DNA of 50,651 nucleotides from an uncultured Clostridia bacterium (GCA_944392105.1 CALXVM010000015.1:1-50651), one strand, 5' to 3'; shown: positions 36,064-45,361, numbered from the stretch's first letter. Made by a program: numbers and translations. Notes: generated by a model not told the origin, from the sequence alone.

Positions 36064-38034
36064 ATGAAAAAGAAATTATTATTAATAGGAGGAATTTTAT
36101 TTTTGGCAGTTATTTTGCAATTGTTATTTAGTAACAATGTAAAAGCGAAAACAACTTATAACTCAGAGATTAGTTATGAAGAAAACTATGATGGAACTAT
36201 TAAAGTAATGGCAGCAGGTGAATACATTGAGAGTGCTACTATTCCAAGTACAATTAATGGAAAACCAGTTACTGAAGTTGCATATGCTGGTTTCCAAGGA
36301 TGTAAATATCTAAAAACAGTTACACTACCAAATTCTATTACAGAAATAGGTTCAAATGCATTTGATGGATGCAGTTCACTTGTAAGCATTAACATACCAT
36401 CAAAAGTAACAGAAATACCTTATTGGGGATTTCAACATTGTACTTCACTAAAGAGCATAAATTTATCTAATATAACTACTATAAACCCAGATGCTTTTTA
36501 TGATTGTACTAGCTTAAGTTCTGTAACACTATCTTCTAAATTAAAAACAATTGACAGTGGAGCTTTTCGAGGTTGTACATCTTTAAAATCAATAACATTA
36601 CCATCAAGCCTAAAAGAACTAGGAGCACAAGCATTTATGGAGACAGGATTAACTAGTATAACATTACCATCAAGCATAACAGAAATGGGAACAAATTATG
36701 GAGCATTTGAAGGATGTAAATCACTAAAAACTGCAACAGTTAATGTATCTGTTGAAGAATTACCAGGTAGATTATTTGAAGATTGTACAGCTCTAACAAC
36801 AGTAAAATTTTCAAGCAATAGTCCTATTACTAAATTTAGCGGAGCAACGTTTGCTGGATGTACATCTCTTATAAATGTAACTTTACCACCAAAATTAACC
36901 AATATATGTAGAGATTGTTTTAAGAATTGTAAATCACTTAAGAGCATAACGATACCAGACACTGTAGAAAGCATAGAAAGGAATGCCTTTGATGGATGTA
37001 CAAGTATGACTACTATAAGTCTACCATATAATGTAAAAACCGTAGATGCTTACGCATTTTCAGCTTGTTCAAATTTAAAAAGTATATATTTTACAAAAGC
37101 TATACAAGAAATTGATGATTGGACATTTTATGGAGATACAACTTCTAAATCAATAAGATTTTATGGATATTCAGGAACAGCAGCAAAATATTTTGCTCAA
37201 GATAATGGATATAGCTTTACAGAACTAACACCAGTAAGTTCTATAAGTATAACTGGTTCAAACTCAGTATTAAAAGGAAAAACTATAACATTAAAGGCAA
37301 CAGTATCACCAAGTGGTGCATATAATAAAAATGTTGTATGGTCAAGCAGTAATAATTCTATTGCAACAGTATCACAATCTGGAGTAGTAACAGGAGTAAA
37401 ATCTGGAACAGCTATAATTACAGCTATGGCAAAAGATGGTACAGGAGTTAAGAAAACATATAATGTAACAGTAAAACTAACTGATTTACCATTTAGAGAT
37501 GTTATTGTATCTGACTGGTACTATTCTTCTGTAAAATATACATATCAAAATGGAATAATATCAGGTGCAACAAGCACAGAATTTAGACCAAATGCAAAAA
37601 TAACAAGAGGAATGATAGTAACAATACTTTGGAGAATGGAAGGTTCGCCAAAAGTAACAGGAGTAAAAGACTTTACAGATGTAAAAGGACAATATTACTA
37701 TGATGCAGTAAGATGGGCAGCAAAAAATGGAGTAGTAAATGGATATGGAGATGGACGTTTTGGACCAAATGCAAATATAACAAGAGAGCAATTAGCAACA
37801 ATATTATGCAATTATGCAAAATATAAAAAGAAGAATACAAATGTAACAGTAGATACAAGTAAGTATAAAGATTGGAATAGAGTATCAAGTTATGCGAGAG
37901 CTTCAATGCAGTGGGCAATAGCAAAAGGAGTAGTAACAGGAAAAGATAATGGAACAAGAGTAGATCCATTAGGAACAGCATCAAGAGGAGAGGCAGCAGT
38001 AATGATATACAATTATTGTACTAAGATAAAATAA
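36064..38034 (+). CDS. SLH surface protein 4: BspA-type leucine-rich repeats + Big2 + 3 SLH
   Basis: A 656-residue secreted protein. I place the start at 36064, not 36058: AAGGAGG (36051-36057) touches the first ATG but sits 6 nt before the second, and the resulting MKKKLLLIGG matches the paralogue at 38111. Signal peptide about 1-29; BspA-type LRR_5 repeats about 45-385 (ITEIGSNAFDGCSSLVSINI, LKTIDSGAFRGCTSLKSITL); Big2 about 395-475; SLH about 477-656. LRR_5 proteins are often adhesins or binders of host or microbial ligands. About a dozen ~23-residue LRR units, each with a Cys in the GCxxL/NCxxL turn, make this the longest LRR array here. Confidence 0.9.
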   Translation: MKKKLLLIGGILFLAVILQLLFSNNVKAKTTYNSEISYEENYDGTIKVMAAGEYIESATIPSTINGKPVTEVAYAGFQGCKYLKTVTLPNSITEIGSNAFDGCSSLVSINIPSKVTEIPYWGFQHCTSLKSINLSNITTINPDAFYDCTSLSSVTLSSKLKTIDSGAFRGCTSLKSITLPSSLKELGAQAFMETGLTSITLPSSITEMGTNYGAFEGCKSLKTATVNVSVEELPGRLFEDCTALTTVKFSSNSPITKFSGATFAGCTSLINVTLPPKLTNICRDCFKNCKSLKSITIPDTVESIERNAFDGCTSMTTISLPYNVKTVDAYAFSACSNLKSIYFTKAIQEIDDWTFYGDTTSKSIRFYGYSGTAAKYFAQDNGYSFTELTPVSSISITGSNSVLKGKTITLKATVSPSGAYNKNVVWSSSNNSIATVSQSGVVTGVKSGTAIITAMAKDGTGVKKTYNVTVKLTDLPFRDVIVSDWYYSSVKYTYQNGIISGATSTEFRPNAKITRGMIVTILWRMEGSPKVTGVKDFTDVKGQYYYDAVRWAAKNGVVNGYGDGRFGPNANITREQLATILCNYAKYKKKNTNVTVDTSKYKDWNRVSSYARASMQWAIAKGVVTGKDNGTRVDPLGTASRGEAAVMIYNYCTKIK

Positions 38035-38043
38035 AGGAAAAAT

Positions 38044-38092
38044 GATTGAAAAAGAAAATTTACTTCTTTTTCAATCGGGTTTTATTTTTAAG
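38044..38092 (+). terminator. terminator after SLH protein 4
   Basis: GATTGAAAAAGAA (38044-38056) and TTCTTTTTCAATC (38064-38076) form a perfect 13-bp stem, followed by GGGTTTTATTTTT. Confidence 0.85.
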
Positions 38093-38110
38093 AAAGGAAT
38101 GTAAATAAAT

Positions 38111-39862
38111 ATGAAGAAAAAACTATTATATGTTGGTGCAATTGTATTTATTGCAATTATTGCACAATTATTATTTAGTAGTAATGCAAAAGCTGCAACT
38201 TGGTATAATTTTGACATTAGCTATGAAGAAAATAGTGACGGTACTATTACGGTATTGGCTAGTAGCAAAGATGTAGAAGAAGTAGAAATTCCAATGATGA
38301 TTGAAGACAAAGTAGTTACAAAAATAAAGAGTGAAGGATTTAAGGATTGTACTAAATTAGAGAAAATAACATTTCCAAAAACTATAACAGAAATAGGAGA
38401 CAGTGCTTTTGAAGGATGTACAGCTTTAAGTGATATTGATATACCAGAAGGAATATCTGTTATACCAGAGAAGTGCTTTATGGATTGTACATCTCTAAAA
38501 ACTGTAGTTATTCCATATAAAGTACATACTGTAGAAGATTATGCATTTGAAAATTGTACAGGAATAACAGATGTTTACTTTAATTCAAAAGTATATACTT
38601 TATATGGCAATTCTTTTAATTGGATTAATATGGCAGATAGTACATTCCATGTATACAAGGATACTCAACCAGAGTTTTATGCAAGAAAAAAAATTCCAGA
38701 CATAGAATATTTAACACCAGTAGAATCTATAAGCATAAGTGGAAGAAATTCAGTATCAAGAAGTTTAAGTACAAAACTTACTGCGACTGTATCACCAAGT
38801 AATGCATTTGCACAAGATGTTGTATGGACAAGTAGTGATGAATCTATAGCAGAAATGTGGGAAGATGGAACGGTAGTTGCACATAGAGAAGGTAAAGTTA
38901 CAATTACAGCTATGTCAAAAGATGGCTATGATTTAAAAAAGACATTTGTGCTAAATGTAACAAAGGGATTAAATTTTGGAGTATCAGGAAAAAATGTATA
39001 TAGAGAGGGAGGAATTATATTTTATACAAAAGGAAATGAAAAATTAAATGTAGACCTATACGAATATGATGAAACTGCAAAAGAATATAAGAAAATAGGC
39101 AGAATGCCAGATGACGCTGTTATTACAGATATGTACCGTTATGCAATTGGAACTGATGTTGACCAAAGAGAAGGAATAACCATAGATAATAAGAATAAGC
39201 AAATTAGTATGACAATACCTGGAGAATATAGCCTTAGAGTAGAATATAATGGAGAGGAATTTAGAAACACAATTTATGTATTAGATGCGAAAAAGTGGAA
39301 AGAAAAAATAGGAATTCCTTTTGATGATATAAATATGTCTGATTGGTACTATTCTTCTGTAAAATATACATATCAAAATGGAATGATATCAGGAGCAACA
39401 GATACGGAATTTAGACCAAGTGCAAAAATAACAAGAGGAATGATAGTAACAATACTTTGGAGAATGGAAGGTTCACCAAAAGTAACAGGAATAGAAGACT
39501 TTACAGATGTAAAAGGACAATATTACTATGATGCAGTAAGATGGGCAGCAAAAAAAGGAATAGTAAACGGATACGGAGATGGACGTTTTGGACCAAATGC
39601 AAATGTAACAAGAGAGCAGTTAGCAACAATATTATGTAATTATGCAAAATATAAAGGAAAAAATACAAAAGTAACAGTAGATACAGGAAAATATAAGGAC
39701 TGGTACAAAGTATCAAGCTTTGCAAAACCAGCCACACAATGGGCAATAAAAACAGGAGTAATAACAGGAAAAGAAAACGGAACAAAAGTAGACCCATTAG
39801 GAACAGCAACAAGAGGAGAGGCAGCAGTAATGTTATATAATTATTGTACTAAAGTAAAATAA
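38111..39862 (+). CDS. SLH surface protein 5: short leucine-rich repeats + Big2 + 3 SLH
   Basis: A 583-residue secreted protein whose first ~30 residues are nearly those of protein 4 (MKKKLLYVGAIVFIAIIAQL). Only about five LRR_5 units (about 40-195, for example ITEIGDSAFEGCTALSDIDI); Big2 about 205-285; an unrecognised ~110-residue beta-rich domain (about 290-400) with Tyr/Asp-rich strands; SLH about 402-583. It is a paralogue of protein 4 with fewer LRR units and one added domain. AAAGGA is 12 nt from the ATG, a little long. No obvious promoter in the short gap, so some expression may be read-through from the gene before. Confidence 0.88.
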   Translation: MKKKLLYVGAIVFIAIIAQLLFSSNAKAATWYNFDISYEENSDGTITVLASSKDVEEVEIPMMIEDKVVTKIKSEGFKDCTKLEKITFPKTITEIGDSAFEGCTALSDIDIPEGISVIPEKCFMDCTSLKTVVIPYKVHTVEDYAFENCTGITDVYFNSKVYTLYGNSFNWINMADSTFHVYKDTQPEFYARKKIPDIEYLTPVESISISGRNSVSRSLSTKLTATVSPSNAFAQDVVWTSSDESIAEMWEDGTVVAHREGKVTITAMSKDGYDLKKTFVLNVTKGLNFGVSGKNVYREGGIIFYTKGNEKLNVDLYEYDETAKEYKKIGRMPDDAVITDMYRYAIGTDVDQREGITIDNKNKQISMTIPGEYSLRVEYNGEEFRNTIYVLDAKKWKEKIGIPFDDINMSDWYYSSVKYTYQNGMISGATDTEFRPSAKITRGMIVTILWRMEGSPKVTGIEDFTDVKGQYYYDAVRWAAKKGIVNGYGDGRFGPNANVTREQLATILCNYAKYKGKNTKVTVDTGKYKDWYKVSSFAKPATQWAIKTGVITGKENGTKVDPLGTATRGEAAVMLYNYCTKVK

Positions 39863-39899
39863 AAATTTGCTAGTGGCTTATAACTATACGAGATAATTA

Positions 39900-39963
39900 A
39901 ACAAATAATAATTTATCAGTTGCTTAAAATTTTTTAAAGCAATTAGATAAATTATTATTTGTT
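39900..39963 (+). terminator. long terminator-like hairpin with nested stem
   Basis: AACAAATAATAATTTATC (39900-39917) pairs perfectly with 39946-39963 (18 bp). The loop contains TTGCTT/AAGCAA, a second small stem. It lies between SLH genes 5 and 6. Confidence 0.65.
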
Positions 39964-40040
39964 AATTGCTTTAAGCTTAATAAAATGTAAATAAGCTAGT
40001 TTTATAAAAAAAACAAATAAAATATGAAGGAGATAAAAAA

Positions 40041-41723
40041 ATGTCTAAACATACAAGACTAGTAATTATAGCACTGTTTACTCTTGCAATAATATTTCTT
40101 TTAAATAGTAGTGCTGATGCAAAATCTGTAGTAGTAGGAGAATCTACAGAAGCAGTAGAAAGAACAGATATTATTAGAGAAAAATCAGATATACTTATAG
40201 ATCAAGCTACTGTATTACCAGTAAAAGAATTAAGGAAAGATAGCTTCTATGAAGGCGATGAAAATAAACTATTTTTTGGAGCAGGAGATTATGATATAGC
40301 ATCAATTATAGAAGAACTAAAAAAGCCAGATGGAATAACAAGTTCTAATAAGTATTATAAAGATATGGAAGAAATGGCAAATGGTGGATTACACTTATAT
40401 TTAGGTATCTATATAAGAAGAGACTCTTATGCTACAGGAAAAGTAGAATTAATAACTTCAAGTGGTGTTGATTTATTAAAAGGTGATTCTGGATTTGACT
40501 TTGTAGAAAACCTACCAGACCATGAGCATAATGTATATTTAGAAATTGCCTTTAAATCAGCTGATGCATGGATGCCTGGAGCAAGTTTAGATTTTATTAA
40601 TGATACATTAACATTAAAAGATTATTATCAAGAGGATGATAAAGAGCCTCGTGTGTCAAGTGAAATGATACTTGTTCCAAAAGATGATACAGATAAGAAT
40701 ATACAAGAATTAAAATATTATGTTTTAACTAGAGATAATAAAATAGAAGAAACTGAATTTACAGATGCACAAGATACTAAGACATATGCAGCTATTTTTA
40801 GATTAAAAGAAGATGAAGCGAAAAAGTTTAGTTATAATAGTAAGACAGACACAGTTACAATGAATGGACTAGTAACAACAGCCACAAATGCTATGGTATC
40901 AATCAATGCTAAAAATTTACATGTAATAGGTAATAACAAATTTTATGGTGAATTTTCTTTATCACAACCCACTACTACAATTACAATGAATCCGGAAGCA
41001 ATTTTAGATTCAAAAATATATTTAACAGCATATGAAAGTAATAAAACTATGAAACTAGTAGAAGTAGAAAAATCTGAGTATTATGTTGAAAATATTGATT
41101 TATTAAACTATGAGGGAAGTTTGGATGGAAGATATAGTATAGATACATATACAGTATTAAAAAGCACTAGACCTAATTGTAATGATGTAAATCCAAATGA
41201 TTGGTATTATACAGCAATAAAATATACATATCAAAATGGAATAATATCAGGGGCAACAGATACAGAATTTAGACCAAGTGCAAAAATAACAAGAGGAATG
41301 ATTGTTACTATTCTTTGGAGAATGGAAGGTTCACTAAAAGTAACAGGAGTAAAAGACTTTACAGATGTAAAAGGACAATATTACTATGATGCAGTAAGAT
41401 GGGCAGCGAAAAATGGAGTAGTAAATGGCTATGGAGATGGAAGATTTGGGCCAAATGCAAATATAACAAGGGAGCAACTTGCAACAATATTATGCAATTA
41501 TGCAAAATATAAAAAGAAGAATACAAATGTAACAGTAGATACAGGAAAATATAAGGACTGGTACAAAGTATCAAGCTTTGCAAAACCAGCCGCACAATGG
41601 GCAATAAAAACAGGAGTAATAACAGGAAAAGAAAATGGAACAAAAGTAGACCCACAAGGAACTGCAACAAGAGGAGAAGCAGCATGTATGATATATAATT
41701 ATTGTACAAAAATAAAAAACTAG
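40041..41723 (+). CDS. SLH surface protein 6: unknown N-terminal region + 3 SLH
   Basis: A 560-residue secreted protein with the SD GAAGGAGA. Signal peptide about 1-29 (LVIIALFTLAIIFLLNSSAD). Residues 30 to about 378 show no family I recognise: an acidic, beta-rich region with a hydrophilic start, a middle part (TSSGVDLLKGDSGFDFVENL) and a late YVLTRDNKIEETEFTDAQDT. SLH from about 379 to 560. Compared with its siblings it has no CAP, Big2 or LRR module. One residue in the first SLH repeat differs from the common version (MEGSLKV instead of MEGSPKV). Surface anchoring is secure; the N-terminal role is unknown. Confidence 0.85.
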   Translation: MSKHTRLVIIALFTLAIIFLLNSSADAKSVVVGESTEAVERTDIIREKSDILIDQATVLPVKELRKDSFYEGDENKLFFGAGDYDIASIIEELKKPDGITSSNKYYKDMEEMANGGLHLYLGIYIRRDSYATGKVELITSSGVDLLKGDSGFDFVENLPDHEHNVYLEIAFKSADAWMPGASLDFINDTLTLKDYYQEDDKEPRVSSEMILVPKDDTDKNIQELKYYVLTRDNKIEETEFTDAQDTKTYAAIFRLKEDEAKKFSYNSKTDTVTMNGLVTTATNAMVSINAKNLHVIGNNKFYGEFSLSQPTTTITMNPEAILDSKIYLTAYESNKTMKLVEVEKSEYYVENIDLLNYEGSLDGRYSIDTYTVLKSTRPNCNDVNPNDWYYTAIKYTYQNGIISGATDTEFRPSAKITRGMIVTILWRMEGSLKVTGVKDFTDVKGQYYYDAVRWAAKNGVVNGYGDGRFGPNANITREQLATILCNYAKYKKKNTNVTVDTGKYKDWYKVSSFAKPAAQWAIKTGVITGKENGTKVDPQGTATRGEAACMIYNYCTKIKN

Positions 41724-41735
41724 ATTTATAATTTA

Positions 41736-41770
41736 AAATATACATGCCTTTTATGGTATGTATATTTTTT
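41736..41770 (+). terminator. terminator after SLH protein 6
   Basis: AAATATACATGCC (41736-41748) pairs with GGTATGTATATTT (41755-41767), with one G-T pair and a 6-nt loop; the T-run continues to 41770. It closes the SLH cluster. Confidence 0.85.
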
Positions 41771-41801
41771 AATAAAAATAAAAATTATACTAGTATTAGG
41801 A

Positions 41802-41830
41802 TTGCATAAAATCTTTGCTTAATATATAAT
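41802..41830 (+). promoter_or_regulatory. sigma-A-type promoter for GT-C-like gene
   Basis: TTGCAT (41802-41807), exactly 17 nt, TATAAT (41825-41830), 33 nt before the ATG at 41864. Confidence 0.75.
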
Positions 41831-41863
41831 TGCATTATTAATGATAAATAGAAGGGAAAAGTA

Positions 41864-43129
41864 ATGAAAAAACTAAGAGAACTTTGGAAAAAAACAAGTA
41901 TTTTTACTAAAATATTTATAATATTTACAGCTATTCTAATAGTAATAGCAATAAGTACGTTACCAATAAAACAAATGGAAGACGTAGCATTTTATGTGTT
42001 CTCTTTATGGGTTTTATATTTTCTTGTATATATAATATATATGGTAGGAAAAATTGCAGAAATTAAGTTTGATAAAAAATATATTGTTATATTAATAGCT
42101 TCTATCATTCTATGTGGTGCAATTTATACATATATTGTGTATGCAAGAGAGTATATATACACATGGGATAATCAATATTATTATAGTGAACAGTTAAGTG
42201 TATTTAGAGCATTTGACATTGGTTTTAAAGATGGAATAAAAAGAATTATTACAAGTACATATAACCAAGATTATGGAGATTTTTTATTAGCATTTACAGG
42301 AGGAATTTTTAGTCTCACAACAAGAACTCCGGATGCATTTGTAATGACTTATTTTGCAACATGTATTATTCCTGTAATTATAATATTCTCAATGATTGTA
42401 AAAAAGATATTAGACATGGTTGAAGCAAAGAGTAAACTGTTTTTATTTGGAGCAAGTCAGCTGTTAGTTGTTTTATTTCCACTATTACATAAAGCAGCAA
42501 TTATGGGACAACCAGATATTTTCGGATTATTCTTTGTAGGAATGATTATACTTCTTACAATGGATTACGACTTTTCTAAGAAAGATTATTTACGATGGAT
42601 TTATATTGCTGGACTTACATTTTTAACAATGATAACTAGAAGATGGTATATGTTTTGGATATTAGGATATTTTATATCATATGCAATTCTTGTTATTGTA
42701 AAAGCACTTTTGAAAAAAGACAAAAAAGAGCTAAAAACTACAATAATAAATTTAGTACAATTTGGAGTTATTTCACTTGTTATAGTAGGAATACTAATTT
42801 CTCCAATAATATATAGGACATTAAAAAATAATTATTTAACAACATATTCTGCTTGGAGTAGTGGAGGATTAATAACAGAAATAAAAGCACAGATTAATAG
42901 AGTAGGAGAAATATATTTTGTTATTATAGCTTTCGGAATAATACTTCGGAATAAAGAAAAAGAAAACAAGATATTTTACTATAAGTTTGATTTTAACTTA
43001 TATAATTTCAATTATTTCATTTACAAAAGTACAAAATATGGGAAATCACCAAAGCTTAATATTAGTGCCAACTTACATTTTACTTGCTATTACTGGAATG
43101 ATACTTGCAATGAATATAAAAAAGTTTAA
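41864..43129 (+). pseudogene. GT-C-type membrane glycosyltransferase, 5' part of frameshifted gene
   Basis: A 421-codon frame encoding a polytopic membrane protein: helices near 15-35, 40-62, 72-95 and then at least six more, with an external loop after helix 3 (AREYIYTWDNQYYYSEQLSV) holding the Asp/Tyr pattern typical of GT-C (GT39/ArnT-like) glycosyltransferases. From about codon 365 the sequence becomes low-quality Lys/Tyr/Asn text, while the +1 frame continues as a sensible membrane helix (SLILTYIISIISFTKVQNMG). The shift falls in the A-rich run at about 42951-42970. The intact protein would be about 630 residues. It has its own promoter and the SD GAAGGGAAAA. A sequencing or assembly error is as likely as a real mutation. 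Confidence 0.68.
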
Positions 43130-43754
43130 GATAAATATAGCATTAGAAGTAATATGCTTGGCAATTGTTGTTACAACGTTTGTAGGTGCAATAACAGAAA
43201 ATAAGGTGTTATTTAACAATAATTTTTATACTAATATAAGTTTAAAGCCAACAAAAAGAACAGACATGGAACAAATTGGAAAAATAGTAGATTTTATAAA
43301 AGAAAACTGCGATGAAAATAATAAAGCATATATAAATTCAGCGACTTCCGAATATAATCATCAAACTTTTATTAATTATAATGCTCCTGAAAATACTTAT
43401 TTAACTAAAGTAATTCCATATACTGCTGCAACAGAATCTACAAGAGGCTTTCCAATAGATTTATTTAAATGTAAATATATTTTTGTAAGTAATGTTAGAC
43501 TAGAGTCGACAGGTGCTACAAAAGGTGAGATAATTACGAATATAAAGTATGCTGTAGAAGAAGATGAAGTAATAAGTAAAAAATTTGAGTTAGTAAAGAC
43601 ATTTGATGTAACAAGTAAAATAACATATTATGCATATGAAAGAGTACAACCTTTAGATGAAGAAGAAAGACAAGCTTGGCTTAAGCTGTTTGAAGAGCAA
43701 AGCGAGAAATATCCAGACAAATTTAAAGAAAGAATTGAAAACTATAAAATATAA
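42987..43754 (+). pseudogene. GT-C-type membrane glycosyltransferase, 3' part of frameshifted gene
   Basis: The continuation of the gene that begins at 41864, in the +1 frame. The first open start here is a TTG at 42987 with no SD, so this part is not expected to be translated alone. It holds the last two or three membrane helices (LILVPTYILLAITGMILAMN, LEVICLAIVVTTFVGAITE) and a soluble C-terminal domain (about 170 residues: INSATSEYNHQTFINYNAPE, later KTFDVTSKITYYAYERV), as in membrane glycosyltransferases with an outer tail. The overlap with the first part is artefactual frame overlap. Confidence 0.65.
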
Positions 43755-43858
43755 TTATAATGAAAATTGTAATAAAAGTGTGATATTGAAAGAAAAATAG
43801 ATTAAAGTCATATAAAATTAAATAAAATGAAGTTTGAACAAAAATTTATAAATGTTAT

Positions 43859-43891
43859 AATAACTATACTAGAATTTCTAGTATAGTTATT
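43859..43891. promoter_or_regulatory. perfect 33-nt palindrome upstream of coiled-coil gene
   Basis: AATAACTATACTAGAA (43859-43874), one central T, then its exact complement (43876-43891). It ends 9 nt before the SD of the next gene and lacks a T-tract, so it may be an operator as readily as a terminator for the gene before. Confidence 0.5.
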
Positions 43892-43913
43892 AATATGTTA
43901 GGAGGTGAAGTGT

Positions 43914-44405
43914 ATGTTGGAAAAAGAAATATTAACAAAAGTAAACAAAAATGCTATGGGGATAACAAAAAATGCCGAGGCAATAGAAAAAAATAGAGTA
44001 GCAATAGAACAAAATAGAGTAGCGATAGAACAAAATAGAGAAGCGATAGAAGAATGTAAAGTAGGAATAAGAAAAAATACCGAAGCAATAGAGCAAAATA
44101 GAGTGGCAATAGAAGAATGTAAAGTAGGAATAAGAAAAAACACCGAGGCAATAGAAAAAAATACAGCAGACATTAAAGAAATAAAAGAAATATTAAAGGA
44201 CCACAGTAGAGCATTATTAATCATTGAAGATGCTGTTACAAACAAAATACCGGCCCTATTTGACAAGTTTAGTTCTCATGATGACAGATTTGAAAGAGAT
44301 GAAGAAAGAATTGAAAAGGTAGAAAACGTAACAGAACATCATGCAGCTCGAATTGCAGCTTTAGAGCTAACTACAGCAAGTATTCAAAAAAATTTTAAAA
44401 ATTAA
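43914..44405 (+). CDS. heptad-repeat coiled-coil protein of unknown function
   Basis: A 163-residue protein. I place the start at ATG 43914, since GGAGGTG (43901-43907) is 6 nt upstream; the GTG inside that SD is a poor alternative. Residues 23-85 are nine consecutive seven-residue units (AIEKNRV, AIEQNRV, AIEECKV, GIRKNTE and variants), a textbook two-stranded coiled coil with Ile at a core position. The rest is also helical (DRFERDEERIEKVENVTEHH). Very charged, no signal peptide or membrane helix, with Cys in two units. The DNA of the last three units repeats the three before (63 nt each). It may be cytoplasmic, perhaps a structural or tethering protein; no family is recognised. Confidence 0.72.
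   Translation: MLEKEILTKVNKNAMGITKNAEAIEKNRVAIEQNRVAIEQNREAIEECKVGIRKNTEAIEQNRVAIEECKVGIRKNTEAIEKNTADIKEIKEILKDHSRALLIIEDAVTNKIPALFDKFSSHDDRFERDEERIEKVENVTEHHAARIAALELTTASIQKNFKN
43980..44168 (+). repeat. 21-nt tandem repeat array inside the coiled-coil gene
   Basis: Nine in-frame 21-nt units. Units 4-6 (44043-44105) and 7-9 (44106-44168) form two near-identical 63-nt blocks, a recent duplication. The unit number can change without frameshift. Confidence 0.8.
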
Positions 44406-44421
44406 ATCTTAAAATTCATTA

Positions 44422-44498
44422 AGTAAAATAGAGTTTAAGTATGTGATTTGTTTTATTTTGTAAAGTAAACAAGTTAGATATTTAAACTCTATTTTACT
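44422..44498 (+). terminator. long terminator-like hairpin with nested inner stem
   Basis: AGTAAAATAGAGTTTAA (44422-44438) and its exact complement (44482-44498) give a 17-bp stem, followed by CTTTAAATTG. The 43-nt loop holds TTGTTT/AAACAA. It lies 17 nt after the coiled-coil gene. Confidence 0.68.
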
Positions 44499-44734
44499 CT
44501 TTAAATTGTTATGGCAAAATGCTTAGAAAAAATTTAAGAACATTTAAATTATTATAATTAGAATTATCTTGAGGAGTAAATAAAAATGAAAGTAAATTGT
44601 TACTAGATAATGGTTTTTAATAAAAAATAAAGAGTAAATTTGTATTTTTTAAACAAAGTATTGTAATTAATTTACTAAATTGATAAAATGTAATTGTTAT
44701 TAATTAAAAAGATATAAGGAAGGATAAATATATT
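44499..44734 (+). other. rest of a 329-nt gene-free stretch, with a promoter and a tiny ORF
   Basis: A promoter for the next gene lies at 44661-44689: TTGTAA, 17 nt, TAAAAT. At 44586-44606 there is a six-codon ORF (Met-Lys-Val-Asn-Cys-Tyr) with the SD GAGGAG 9 nt upstream; it could be a leader or a decayed gene start. Nothing else is recognised. Confidence 0.4.
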
Positions 44735-45361
44735 ATGAAATATGATTATCTAATAGTAGGAAGCGGGCTTTTTGGTTCAATATTTGCTTATGAAGCAAAT
44801 AAAGTGGGAAAGAAATGTTTAGTTATAGAAAAACGTTCACATATAGGTGGAAATATTTATACAGAAAATATAGAAGGAATACAAGTACATAAATATGGTG
44901 CACATATATTCCATACAAGTAACAAAGAGGTATGGCAATATATTAATAAGTTTGCAGAATTTAATAGATATACAAATTCACCTGTTGCACGTTATAAAGA
45001 TGAGCTATATAATATGCCGTTTAATATGAATACGTTTAATAAATTATGGGGAGTAATTACGCCAGATGAGGCAAAAGCTAAAATTGAAGAAGAAAAACAA
45101 GAAGCGGGAATTACTGAACCTAAAAATTTAGAAGAACAAGCTATTAGTTTAGTTGGAAAGACAATTTACGAAAAATTGGTAAAAGGATATACTGAAAAAC
45201 AATGGGGCAAAAGGGCAACAGAATTACCAAGTTTTATAATTAAAAGATTACCTGTTAGATTTATATATGATAATAATTACTTTAATGATAAGTATCAGGG
45301 AATTCCTATAGGTGGATATACTCGGGATAATAGAAAAGATGCTAGATGGAATAGAGGTTAA
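44735..45361 (+). pseudogene. glf: UDP-galactopyranose mutase, N-terminal part of frameshifted gene
   Basis: The first ~195 residues are a clear UDP-galactopyranose mutase: the FAD-binding YDYLIVGSGLFGSIFAYEAN, IGGNIYTE, VHKYGAHIFHTSN, GYTEKQWGK and LPVRFIYDNNYFND, followed by YQGIPIGGYT. The enzyme interconverts UDP-Galp and UDP-Galf with reduced FAD, giving galactofuranose for glycans. After GGYT the frame turns into unrelated text and stops, while the +1 frame continues the family sequence (IIEKMLDGIEVKLNYDFF). One extra G in the GGG run at 45324-45326 explains it: removing it restores a 371-residue enzyme of normal length. SD AAGGAAGGA. Confidence 0.82.

Noticed and set aside
42951..42970. 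Programmed -1 frameshift signal
   Set aside because: The shift needed is +1 (or -2) and no X-XXY-YYZ heptamer in the reading frame or downstream pseudoknot was seen.
43905..43913. GTG start for the coiled-coil protein
   Set aside because: The GTG lies inside the SD GGAGGTG; ATG at 43914 has proper spacing.
43980..44168. CRISPR-like array
   Set aside because: The repeats are contiguous 21-nt coding heptads without spacers.
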